Assembly: GCF_003672135.1 (NCBI RefSeq)
Contig: NC_039507.1
Location: 12,764,278 to 12,828,277 of the forward strand
Direction: 5' to 3'
From: Ooceraea biroi
Taxonomy: Eukaryota; Arthropoda; Insecta; Hymenoptera; Formicidae
DNA length: 64,000 nt
This document shows, piece by piece, positions 49,901-61,391 of the stretch. A program made the translations under genes and the position numbers. Under the pieces are notes generated by a model, which saw only the letters and a list, made by a program, of their open reading frames with translations, was not told where the DNA came from and did no database searches. The first letter of the stretch is position 1. Each line of letters starts with the position of its first letter.

Positions 49901-50642
49901 ACACACATACATGTACACACATACGTGTTCTCTCTCTTCCATCACGGAGAACGTCGTTCACATAATGCCATCCATAATTAAGAAAGTTTCAATGTGACCA
50001 GCGCGCGCTTCGATTTTCCATCGGTTTCATTGAGGGCACATACCGCAACCAATACATCAAATTCGGGAACATGATTTCCGTTATGAGCGCGTAGCGCCAC
50101 GGCGGTCGTTATTACAGGTTTCACTGTAAGGGAATTTAAAATATCCCGAACGAGCCAGAAGGGACTCCGACCCGTGAGAGATTAAAACCTGCTGTTTCAG
50201 AGCATTACAAAGGGCGAAAAAGATAATGTTCCTCGCCATTTTCCAGCTAACGTGACTGCGCGCAGAACTTAAGCGCTATGGAGAACGAGGCCGCGGGGTT
50301 TACGTATGACGAGCTATACCGTTAATGTAACGCACTTTTGTGCTCACCCTCGAGCACCGAGACGTGATTCTGCAGAACAAGTACCGCAACGGGGGAAATG
50401 GAAACAAGTAGACTACTGCTGACGCTCCCGAGTGCAAAGAGCACTATCAGACAAGACGGTAAACAAAGACGCAACCTGCGGAGCCGACTCACAATCAGAT
50501 GCTGGCGAGATACAGTCTTGCAAACAAGATCTCGGAGATCGCGCCGCAATCATTAGGGATTATACTACTTTGCTATAAACTATCGCGTTCATCAACTTTA
50601 TTTAATTTATCCTTTCGGTCGCTGATACGCATTTTCATCATA
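40954..50642. other. Long non-coding stretch, mixed AT-rich and CpG-rich
   Basis: I found no gene in these 9.7 kb. All frames of 60-146 codons (for example 41350-41691, 42781-43158, 46379-46819, 47453-47088) lack recognisable domains, and many overlap on opposite strands in CpG-rich DNA, as expected by chance. Visible simple sequence: a GT run near 47717-47730, a CGCG-rich patch near 48806-48826, purine-rich tracts at 48541-48585 and 49370-49440, and an AC run at 49891-49905. Confidence 0.5.
49889..49925. repeat. (AC)n microsatellite
   Basis: An AC dinucleotide run interrupted by ATACATGT, read directly. Confidence 0.75.
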
Positions 50643-50644
50643 TA

Positions 50645-52692
50645 GGGAGACCGGCGCACAGTGGGGCAAATCGGGGGAAAAACGGCCAAAAATCTATAAA
50701 ATCCGTAAAACTGAACAGATTTCGATGAAATTTACGAGATATGTAAAATTAAGGGTGTATATTTGAATTATGGATTTATGTGTAATGTATCCATTCAGGG
50801 GCGTTTATTTCTTTTAGAGGGAGGGACTATACACGTAAATGTGAACTAAAAATTCTAAATTAAGCATGCCAATAATAAAAATAACTTATTAAAAGTATTA
50901 TAAGTGGCGATCGTGGCACAGAGATGAGCACTACTCTGTGGAACTAAAGAGTTGTGAGTTCAAATCCAAACAAAAACTTGTCGGTTTTATACACTGAAAT
51001 GTATGCATAGCAGTGGGTGTATACAGGTGTAAACGATCACTACCTCTCGATGGAGAATGGTGACCTATCATATTGTACACACATACACACGTATGTTGTG
51101 TGGAAAAATGAATAACGTATAATCATACGTATTCGCATATAATTCGGAACACTGTCCGGCGTCATAGTTTACAAAAACGTTCCGCTTTATATTATTCGTA
51201 ATTTTCACATCTGCAAATATCTGCAAAGGAGATTTTTACCAACACTTAGGAGAGATGTTAAAGAAGAATTCCATCTATCACACAACTTGTCTGTTGTTGT
51301 ATATCATTATTAAAAATGTGTTGAAAGAATGATCTTTTGCACTATTTCCTTGAAATTAGCCTAGTACTCAGGGACTGTTTAAGAAACACTTATGTACACA
51401 ATTAAATGTTTAATTTTTTAAATAAGTTCTAAACGTCAGTAAGTAATAAATTCAATACGTTAAAAACATTTATTGCCTTTAGTTGATTTTTAAAAGCAAC
51501 TCAAACTGTTTCGAATATTTGATCAAAAATATGAATTAAATTTAGCTATTTTTACATACTCAAAAAAACATTAAATTTTTTAAATACTTGATGTTTATAG
51601 AGTTTCTAATACTTTGAGATGTTATACAACAGATTTTAATAGTTATTATGGAAAATAAAAATATTGCTCAAAACCTATTTTTGGCCGCGTTGCCCCACTG
51701 TGCGGCGTTGGTTGTCACACGGATTGGTTGTCACAGTGTTGATTTTTCGGTTGCTAGAATTGCTAGAAGGAGTTTGCCGGTATTGTTAGAGCAACAACCA
51801 TCCATTTGTCAAACAGTGAGTGTAATTTCATGAACATAATTACATAAAATCGATTTTTAAAAACGATTTCTCATTTTGCTGATAAAGTATTATGATGTTA
51901 CTAAAGTATTTTTATTAATTATTAAAATAACATAGACATTATTTTTATTATATATAGTTAATAGGCCATGATTTGAAGTATTTTATTCTGCCTTTACAAA
52001 ATCCCTACTTTAGGTTAGACTAACAGCTAAACTTTAGTTTACAAAATGGCCCAGTGGGGCTGGTTGTTTCAGAAGCTATGGGATGGTTGTCACACTGGGA
52101 CAACCCAGTTACAACCCGCATACAATAATTATATTTTTTTATATGAAAATATAACTTTCAAATATTTAATAAACCTAAATTTAATACCTAAGCCTCTTGT
52201 TTAAACATCTGTCCAGCAGATGTTTCATTATTATGCTTTGAGCATTCTAGTCTAGAAACTCTATGTTTACCAAAACTGCAACTTTTTAGAATAGATTCTT
52301 GATATTAAAAATTGTTTCATTTGTATTTACTTATAATTAGTAGTATTAGAATTTTTTATTTTGTTTTTCCTATTTCTTATCAGTACTATATGTTAATTAG
52401 ATTCATATTAGATTTATTAATTGTATGTCATATTCTTCAGTTCATGCTTAAAATACACTGTGACAATCAACCCCTGTGTTTGAGAGAATCAATCCTGCAG
52501 CGGGGAAGATTGTCACACTTTGCACAAAGTTTTTAAAGTTCTTGTAAGTGTGTTTAAAATCATTAGAAAATTGCAACTAACTTTTTTAGGATGCGTTAAG
52601 GATAGAATCTAACAACGGCATCACTTTTGTGCATAAAAATAAAGTATAAAAAATTCATAAATGAAAAGTGTGACAATCAACCCCGGTTTCCC
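50645..52692. mobile_element. Non-autonomous TIR element (2.05 kb) with TA duplication and subterminal motif array
   Basis: The ends are GGGAGACCGG (left) and CCGGTTTCCC (right, complement GGGAAACCGG), with TA outside each. The interior repeats the motif GGTTGTCACAC or its complement several times (near 51709, 51725, 52086, 52463, 52508, 52667), often joined to CCC or CAACCCC. A second inverted pair, GCACAGTGGGGCAA (50655) and TTGCCCCACTGTGC (about 51688), delimits the left half, so the element may be two related elements fused or nested. It has no transposase and contains a SINE at 50904-51120. Family unknown. Confidence 0.7.
50904..51115 (+). mobile_element. tRNA-derived SINE
   Basis: The head is tRNA-like: an A-box-like TGGCACAGAGATGAGC at 50914-50929 and a B-box-like GAGTTCAAATCC at 50956-50967, 42 bp apart, as in tRNA genes. 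A possible anticodon stem ACTCT...AGAGT lies between. The acceptor stem does not close into a proper tRNA, and the sequence continues for about 150 bp of unrelated body to an A-rich end (GGAAAAATGAATAA). These are the marks of a SINE using an internal RNA polymerase III promoter. The right limit is approximate. Confidence 0.65.
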
Positions 52693-52694
52693 TA

Positions 52695-55313
52695 TACATA
52701 TATATTTGCCGTAGAAAAAGAAATTCGATACAATTTAATCGTAAATTAATTTACGCGATCGGAATAATATTGTAATCAGCACGCTGATTGAATAAACAGG
52801 AATCTTACTGATGTGCACCGTATCAGCTTACTAATGTCACGTCGAATAGTATCACTGGTGAACTAGAAAATTGAGAGCGGAATATATATACGCGTGCGCG
52901 TGCGGGTGTTTCTATATGGTAATAACATCGAGATTGATAGTAATACAAATGACAGCATACTGACGCATTTTTGCGTCGAGTCAAATACGCCCGCCGTATT
53001 ATTTACGCGCCCCGACGTATATCCGATTGCGCGTCAACAGCGCGAATACGTTAATGCGCTGATGTTAATGCACACTCTTTTTTTGTCAGCAAACTCGTTA
53101 TTTCGCTCGCCCATTTATGAAATCTTCGTAATTCCCGGCGAACTGGCTCATTAAAAGGGACGTTCAGGTTTAATCAACATTTAACGCGTATAAATTCAAC
53201 ATATACCTCCGTGACACCATAACGATACACCGGCTCGTTAATTAAATACACAGAAAATTCGCGTTACGTCTCCCACGGGGGTATCCCGCATTGTTAAGCG
53301 CATAATTCCCGCCGCGCCGAAATCTCCGCCCAACCGGGGGGAAAAAAGCTACAAGTCCAAAAATATATTTCCATGAGCGGGGTTGTTACTGGCTGATCGG
53401 ATTATACGGGAGCTTTCCGCTACACGCGCAGATTACGATACGTGGCCGCGTAATATTGATACGCCGTGTTATCGATGGTATCGCGTTCGCGCACTGGGCA
53501 ACCGCGTACTCGCTAAATCACCGAGTGAAACAATGCATTCGCATTCGCGCTGTTAAAATCAATTAGAAGGCTACGTAAACGCTCCGCCGCAAATCCGTCG
53601 CGCGCGCAGTGCGCGCGCGTGCTTATCTTTACAATTAACTCTGTAATTAATCGCGCGCGCGCGCGCGGAATGTTTTGTAACGAATCTTAATTCGAGCGTT
53701 GCATCGCAATGTCGCAGCGACACGATATCCCCGAGAACGCACACGTCAAATTCGAAACTCAAACATGATGGCCGATGAAAATTAAACACCTCGTGAACTC
53801 CGAAACCCCATAACGGATAATAATCTCGTATCCCGCGCGAGCATCTCTTCTCTTAATCTCTAATAAAACTCTCCCGCCAGATATATCAACAGTAATTTGC
53901 ATCATCCCACGCAGAACTCCCACTAAGGGCTGGAGAAACCGCGCGAGTAACGTGGACGCATTAATTACTTCGTTTCGCTTTGACCGTCGCTCAAAGGCGC
54001 GCGCGATACCCCTATACGGAGGCAACGGGGGAGGAAATCTCCAATGTAGCTAACGGACCTTGTCGCTTATTTGCTCCGCAAAATCCGTGGCAAATTCGGG
54101 GTCGGAGGAGGTCTGCGGAGGAGAAACGACTTGTGCCGAGCGAGCGGCCGGAAAGTGGATTTTGAGGAATGACGCGATCCATCTCAAGACGTCAAAGTTG
54201 CGCGTACTAATTACGACACGGTCCCCGTCGACGTGTCGCCGTTTCCCTCGCAAGCCTCGCCCCAGGAAGGGCCGGAGAGATCCTTCAGAGAGGCTGTTCC
54301 CGCTTCTCGACCACGGAGACATCCGTCAAATTCCGTTCCGAGGAAGCCGCAGCTTCTCCCTGCCGACGACGTATGGTCACACGCTCGCTCGTCAGGGCGG
54401 TGAGAGACGACGTCGCTCCGTAAGTTTCCGCGCATGTCGATGATAATCGGCCTGATGACCGCAAAATTAGTTTCCGATTTCATTAAAGCGTCTGGTCGGT
54501 CGGGCGTCGCGTCGCGCCGCGTCTGCCAGCGCCGATCCGCGCCCCGTCGCCGGATGCGGGACAGATACCACGCCCGTTACGGGAACAAAAGCGACTACGG
54601 TCGCGCGTATATTGTCGGGCGGATCGTGCGTTACGTGCGCCAAACTTCCGGCAATATATTTGCGGTGCGCGTGCACGGTGCGGGTGATGTTAAGTCACAC
54701 GACGTGTGAAAGTAATGTGGTGTCGCGCGCGTTTAGCAAATTTTGATAGCGGTTGTGCGCTGCGGATAGCGCGCGCCATTTATTTTGCATAATAATTGCG
54801 AGATTCGGGAGGAGATGGGAGTATTTTGTTAGAAGGCTGACAAGAGCGTGATAAGAAAGGGACGAATAAGCTCGTTGGGGAAGAGAAGAGAAAAGAAAAA
54901 AATCTTCAAGCATCACACGTATCTTGCTAATATTGTTGCTTAAATTTTGCAAATTAATGTTATTGCTTAGACTTTCCAATTGTTTCTTCTCCAAGCTGTA
55001 TGATACTGATACTCTGTGATAATATCGTGTTACATTGTTTAGAATATACTATATCAAAATTAAACCACGCGGCCAATTACTTCCTACTTCAATTATTATG
55101 CAACAGAGTATGCGAAACATGTACAAAGTTATCGATGAACGCATAATGGAGGGGTTAATACCCCATCGCTCGCGTGTTGAACTTTATAAAATCTAAAATT
55201 TCTTCTTACACGAGAGGACGTTGAAGCATTGTATTTTGTAATTATCTAAAAGCATTTTCAAGCCACGGCGACTCTTGCAAAGTTAAAGCAGCCACTCGAA
55301 ATATTTTGATCAA
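52695..55313. other. Non-coding CpG-rich DNA
   Basis: CpG-dense from 52.9 to 54.75 kb, including a CGCG run near 53651-53667. Overlapping frames on both strands at 53.98-54.71 kb look like chance frames in GC-rich DNA, with no domains. No gene is seen. Confidence 0.5.
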
Positions 55314-55338
55314 GGTGTATCCCGAGGGGTTGGTCACT

Positions 55339-55787
55339 AGCGGTTACAGTGTACAAAAATTACCCTTGATACGGATTACCTTTAAATTACCTCAGATTCC
55401 TTAAGATTACCTAATACTACAACAGTTCGATCAAATAACTTGGCAAAAGTTTCAATTTATTATCAAAATTTATCAATGCCGTATTTTCCGTATTGATTTC
55501 AGCCGGTAGTTTCCTCGATGATTGTTCAGAATGAATATATATCGCGCATACGCGCGAAACAATCGCAGTCCGATCTTGCATCCTTATTGTTAGCACAAGT
55601 CGAACGATTGAGAGAGAAAACATTACAAGACGTGGTACCGCTGCTGGTGTCCAATAGCTGTCTCACTCGAATGGAGAGAGTGCAAGTGAGATAGTTATAG
55701 GGCAGTGGTATCACGATTACCTTAGATTACCTCAGATTATCCGAGACTACCCTAAGAATTACCTAGACCTTGTACAAAGATTACCTC
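55339..55787. mobile_element. Insertion in the left end, rich in GATTACCT motifs
   Basis: On the right side the terminal AGGGGTTGGTCACT is joined to CAAGGAAGGTTAGCC within two bases. On the left these are 450 bp apart. The intervening DNA repeats (A)GATTACCT variants in two clusters (55377-55412 and 55719-55787), and TGTACAAA(A/G)ATTACC occurs at both edges (about 55350 and 55770). It could be a small satellite-like insertion or a retained subterminal array that the right end has lost. No coding capacity. Confidence 0.7.
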
Positions 55788-56600
55788 ACAAGGAAGGTTA
55801 GCCAACCTGGAAATTCAGAAAATTCTAAAACTTTGTGTGCATATAGAGTAGTTTATCTGTAACATAAAACTATTTTTTTTTCATGCTGAATTACAATTCA
55901 AGGGGGTGAAATCACCTCTTGAAGAAAAATATAGGTATTTCTATTTTGCGAAATAACTGCCAAACGGTGGAAAGATATAAAAAAAAGTTTATACAAAAGT
56001 TGCATCTCTTTTATATGTCTACAAAGCTGTGTACGGATAAGTATCGAAAAACTAATGCTTTTCTATTTACCCCCTCCACCACCCCTTAAAATTGAATTTT
56101 TTTACTTCGTAAATTTACGTCAAAGTACTTCTCCCTGACCTCTTTTCATACGTCGTAATCAATTTATGTCTGTTATATTAAAAAAAAATAAAAACCTTAA
56201 AAGAAAAACTCCCAATTCCGCGCGTTTTAGCAGTTTAATTATTAAAATGATTTTAAAAAGTAATATTTAAATTTCTCGTACCGTTGATTTTATAATAGCC
56301 TCTTGGTTAATGCGGAAAACAGAAATAAAATGTTTGTTAAAATAATATTCACAACTGTTTATTAAAGCAACTGTATATATGATATAAAAATATAAATCAC
56401 ACGGGATAAGTCGATAAGGCGATAAATGGAGTTTTGCACTATCGCGATCCATTGGAACGTCTTTCCTCGCATTTTTATTAGATTATTTTGTAAACCGCAC
56501 GATAAATAAGATGTTGCATGAACACGATATTGCATTTTGACATTAAATGACGCAGATTCATATTGATGCACCGATAACCTTGTCGAACTTTCCGATTTAC
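55788..56600 (+). repeat. Left 0.8-kb terminal inverted repeat
   Basis: Reverse complement of 58917-59728 with very few differences (for example near 55916, where GAAATCACCTC faces GGAGTGATTTCATCC). Small frames in it recur in the other arm with the same residues and are not genes. Confidence 0.92.
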
Positions 56601-56848
56601 GTAATACGGATGTGTCTATCCGTTTTGCAAACCACACGAAAAATTAGATAAGTTGGTGCATAGATTGGACTACTATCGCAAATGAGGAAAATGGTGCAAC
56701 TTATAATCTTTTTTCCAACATTTTTTCGGTGAACAAGTTTATGTAATCGCGGTTTTCGATTCATGTAAATATGCCCGAGGAAGTATTACTTTCCAGTCTC
56801 ATTTACGACAGGAATCAGCATTCTGTTGAAAAGTTTGCCTGATAGAAA

Positions 56849-58443
56849 ATGACGCCGGTTAATGTTGCGAACATAATAAACATGTTAGCGACTACGTTTC
56901 AAATTGCGAGTATAACACAGGCACCTATAACGCCTTTTGAAATTGAAGTGCATAATGAAATTCGTGATATTCTACAAAATTTGCAAGACGTACGTTCATC
57001 ATTTGAACATGATTACGTGCTTGATTTTGCTGATCCATCAGAACCCCATGGAGCACAAATTGTAGAATACATTACGCCTGCAGAAAAAGAAGAAGAAGAC
57101 AGTTTTGAATATGAAGAATGTATTGTCGATGATGAAGATGGGAAGGTCGACTTGAGTTATAAGAGAAAGGCCGTAGAGTTTTGGAAAAGTGGAAAGAAGG
57201 CACGTTGGACATTAACTAGCGTACAGAATAGTTTTCATAAGGTTAAATCCTTACAGCAGCTATACAGATGGGAAGCAAGTGTAGAAAAAGGTGGAACAAA
57301 TGCAGATAAATTTACATTTATTACGGAATATGTACTGCAAAAGTTTGAAGAAGCATGTGATAGAAAATCTATTGTTCATGACATGAATTTAAGATTATGG
57401 GCTTTGGAGGCAAAGGAGCAAGTGGACCTACCTGAATTCAAGGCAAGTAAATGATGGATTTGAAAATTCAAGAATGTGCACAGAATTGTTTCCCGCAAGA
57501 TAACAACATTCAGGACGCAATTTACGCTTCAAGATATTGGCAACTTACAAGATATCGCAAAATCGTTTATTTCAAACGTAAAGTCAAACATTCCAGTTTT
57601 TGGAGTTGAAGAAATTTATAATGCAGACGAGAGTGGTTTCAAGCTTGAATACATTCTAGGCGAACATTGACGAAATCAGGAGTAAAAACAGTTGAAGCAA
57701 TGATTCAATCAGTATCTTCTACAACACACAGTTATACTATAATGCCTATTATTTCAGCAAGTAGACGTCTTCTTTCACCACTATACATAGTTTTAAAGGA
57801 GTCTACGGGAACATTTGGCCCGAGGGTGGAAGAAACTCTTTTCCTTCCAGTTAACATTTACATCCAAGCTTCAAAATCAGGAAAACTCACGTCTGAACAT
57901 TTTAAAACTTGGTTCAGCGAAGTGTATCTACCGAATACTGGCCGTAAAAGCATGTTACTCATTCATGGATGGACACTGCCCAAGACAACTAGAGCAGTTG
58001 ACATTCCACAAGACAGAGAGGTACAATTTTTAACCATTCAAAAAAAGACAACGGGAATGATTCAGCCTTTAGATGTGCTCGGATTCCGGGTTTGGAAAAA
58101 TTTTGTGCGAACATTTTCGGATAATGTAATTCTTGAAGAGAGATGTTAATCTACACTCCCGTAATGAAATAATTAAATTGCAATCACTAACCCATAATCA
58201 GTTTTCTTCACCTAGATTTAAAAACCTGTTTCAATATGGTTGGTATAAAAGCAGATATGTAGAAACTCATCCTGCCGAATTTCAAAATCCTGTAGATTTC
58301 TGTTACTTCAAAAATGAAAAGAATATACCCAAATGTAGTATTTGTGGGATGGCCGCTTTTATACGCTGTGCATGGTGTGGCGACTATCTCTGTTTTAAAC
58401 ACTTTTATGAAGAATATCATTACTGTACCAATTACAATCCGTA
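56849..58443 (+). pseudogene. CENP-B-like / DDE transposase with C-terminal Cys/His cluster, broken
   Basis: Starts at the ATG at 56849. The N-terminal about 100 residues are acidic. A psq-type helix-turn-helix follows (YKRKAVEFWKSGKKARWTL, LQQLYRWEASVEKGG). A CENP-B/Tc5-like DNA-binding region comes next (NLRLWALEAKEQVDLPEFKA and FKNVHRIVSRK). The same frame is broken by two TGA codons at 57452-57454 and 57461-57463, one or both probably replacing tryptophan. The DDE domain shows YNADESGFKLE (first Asp), then after a frameshift near 57667 THSYTIMPIISASRRLLSPL and LLIHGWT, where a His stands at the position normally held by the second Asp. It ends with MIQPLDVLGFRVWKNFVRTF. A second frameshift near 58133 returns to the first frame for NLHSRNEIIKLQS and a cluster CSICGMAAFIRCAWCGDYLC ending HYC, a zinc-binding-like tail. 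About 530 residues overall; inactive. Confidence 0.85.
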
Positions 58444-58916
58444 ATTTTTAGTATATCTATCATTTTGCACTAATATAACTATTGTAATGTATAATTAAAC
58501 AATAGAGCGTGTACTAATATTTCTGTTTTAAACATTTTTACGAAGAATATCATTACTGTATCAATTAGCAAATTTTACTGTATTTGTCACTACTAACACT
58601 TGTATTGTTGTACTCGATTAATAACATTTTCAATGTATAAGTAAACTATAAAGAATGTACAAAAAACGAATGTACGAATGCAAATGTTATATATATGAGG
58701 ATTAATAAAATTAATTAATACATTCGTTGAAAATAGGTACAAACTACCTTGTTGAAATAAGCGAACAATGATTGAAATTGATATACATTATGATTTAAAT
58801 ATTGTGACATCATTATATCGTTACAGAATATGTTACTAATATATATTAACAATAAGTCAAGAATCAATCACACAATATGTAATATGTAATTTGTAGAATC
58901 AATCCGCATTTTTTGT

Positions 58917-59728
58917 GTAAATCGGAAAGTTCGACAAGGTTATCGGTGCATCAATATGAATCTGCGTCATTTAATGTCAAAATGCAATATCGTGTTCATG
59001 CAACATCTTATTTATCGTGCGGTTTACAAAATAATCTAATAAAAATGCGAGGAAAGACGTTCCAATGGATCGCGATAGTGCAAAACTCCATTTATCGCCT
59101 TATCGACTTATCCCGTGTGATTTATATTTTTATATCATATATACAGTTGCTTTAATAAACAGTTGTGAATATTATTTTAACAAACATTTTATTTCTGTTT
59201 TCCGCATTAACCAAGAGGCTATTATAAAATCAACGGTACGAGAAATTTAAATATTACTTTTTAAAATCATTTTAATAATTAAACTGCTAAAACGCGCGGA
59301 ATTGGGAGTTTTTCTTTTAAGGTTTTTATTTTTTTTTAATATAACAGACATAAATTGATTACGACGTATGAAAAGAGGTCAGGGAGAAGTACTTTGACGT
59401 AAATTTACGAAGTAAAAAAATTCAATTTTAAGGGGTGGTGGAGGGGGTAAATAGAAAAGCATTAGTTTTTCGATACTTATCCGTACACAGCTTTGTAGAC
59501 ATATAAAAGAGATGCAACTTTTGTATAAACTTTTTTTTATATCTTTCCACCGTTTGGCAGTTATTTCGCAAAATAGAAATACCTATATTTTTCTTCAAGG
59601 AGTGATTTCATCCCCTTGAATTGTAATTCAGCATGAAAAAAAATAGTTTTATGTTACGGATAAACTACTCTATATGCACACAAAGTTTCAGAATTTTCTG
59701 AATTTCCGGGTTGGCTAACCTTCCTTGT
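58917..59728 (-). repeat. Right 0.8-kb terminal inverted repeat
   Basis: Reverse complement of 55788-56600. It continues without interruption to the terminal AGTGACCAACCCCT at 59730-59743. Confidence 0.92.
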
Positions 59729-59753
59729 CAGTGACCAACCCCTGGTGTATCCC

Positions 59754-61389
59754 AACAACCCACATATAATCTGCACAACATTAATCAAAAAAATAAAAAC
59801 ATTCGCGCTTTCAGATCCATCAGCAAGCATATCGATAATCTAATCGACAATGATACTGCGATAGTCTCGGCACATAGACAAATTGCACAAGTGACTTGAT
59901 CGCGCCTTATGCAGCTTGAGCTACTCGCACTTGTGCACACAGATCCAATTATTCGAGGCTCGGCTCATGAAGCCGTTCAGCACGGAAATTATCGATAACT
60001 CGCGTGCAAACATACGCGTTGAGACGTAATTCCAACGCACGTACATGTACGGTGTGTACACGTTCCCTCGAACGGATTGCAACTCCAACATTCGCGGGCG
60101 CGCGACTCGACGAGGGTGCGATCGCGCGACGTTATCTCGCATTCAGATTAATACGCCGCGAATTGGGTGGCTCAATTTTCATGTAGCCGCGCGGCGATAT
60201 CTCGATTAGAATTATTTACAAACAGCCGACATCTCCGAAGGGGGTTGCGTCTCTCGCCGCGATTTCCAGCCCGACCGAGGTCGAGGAGGGTTGGAATGGA
60301 GGGACGGCGGAACGTAACTTCAACGGCGAATTAATTACGCGCGACATTATCGCGTTTCCAGGGTTGGAGCGTGCGGGGCGCGCAGACAGCCCGGACTGCG
60401 GAAGCTCTTCGACGAGGAGATTCTACCCGCCGTTCGCCCCGCACCCTCTAACCCGGCTCTATTTCCCGACCTCGCACGCTCCGCTAAATATTTGATTTAT
60501 CTGGAAAGTTGCTGGCCTCCTCTCGGAGGGAAAAGGGCATACCAGCGGGTTTGGGATTGCCTCGGAAATATGCGGCAATCTTTCCCCGGTCGTTGCTTCG
60601 TTCGTTGCACGCGTTATCATTTGTTCCAGCTGCTGTTCGTGCGCTTCTCCGCGACCTCCATGCTTTGATATCGACGGACCAGTCGACCGAAAACAAATCA
60701 TGGTATCGATCGGATCGAGATTTACCGCGGTGAGCTTTAATCTCCGTTGTTGCGTTGCATAGCCATCGTGCCGTCGTATTTCATCATCCTTCCTTCGTCG
60801 CGTAATTTTTCATCCCTCCGTGGATGGATCTTGTCGATAAAATAAGAGTCAAGTAGTCTTCCGCGCGCAGATTCACTGAAAATTGTAAATTAATTGCGGC
60901 GCAGCCCGATAAATGCGACAGGAAGAATAATGGTGTTATGTGAACAACGTGGGTACGAATGATTCACTCACTACGATTTCGTCTTTTACCAAACAGTGTT
61001 TATTCTGCGTGACAATGAGCCACTTACAATACGCGTATACCTTTTTAAGGCTCGTGACTTTATGTATATGCGCGTACTCGACGACGCCTAGGGGGACGTT
61101 CAACCTTGAGTCGGTATGCAGCGTATCTCGATTACAGCGCTTATAACGTATTTCGATTACTCGACCATGTCTTCGCGTCCTGCAGGACTGTCGTATTAAG
61201 ACTGAGGGACTACCGATCCCGCGTTCGCGACCCGAGACTCGCCCCTATGTCCGAAACCGATTTCTCATTGGCTCGCTCGGATCTAAGGAGCCGCGGACTG
61301 ACGAAAACAACGGCGAGCCTTAGAAGTCGCGACGCCGCGGACGGCTTTGATCGATACCACTTACAATAACTTCGCGATATACACGCATA
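59754..61389. other. Non-coding DNA, partly CpG-rich
   Basis: CpG-rich from 59.9 to 60.7 kb and again near 61.2-61.35 kb. Frames of 60-87 codons carry no recognisable domain. Nothing else is identified. Confidence 0.5.
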
Positions 61390-61391
61390 TA

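Larger units (their letters stand above)
55324..59743 (+). mobile_element. Long-TIR DNA transposon with CENP-B-like/DDE transposase (4.4 kb)
   Basis: GGTGTATCCC occurs directly outside both ends (55314-55323 and 59744-59753), a 10-bp target-site duplication. The element ends are AGGGGTTGGTCACT (55325-55338) and its complement AGTGACCAACCCCT (59730-59743); one extra G at 55324 separates the left copy from the end. Inverted repeats of about 813 bp follow (55788-56600 and 58917-59728), nearly identical to each other. The left one is separated from its terminus by about 450 bp absent from the right. The central 2.3 kb carries a plus-strand transposase pseudogene. It is a complete but inactive element. 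Confidence 0.85.

Noticed and set aside
50904..50978. Functional tRNA gene
   Set aside because: A-box and B-box-like motifs are present, but the acceptor stem does not pair and the unit continues into a SINE-like body with an A-rich tail.
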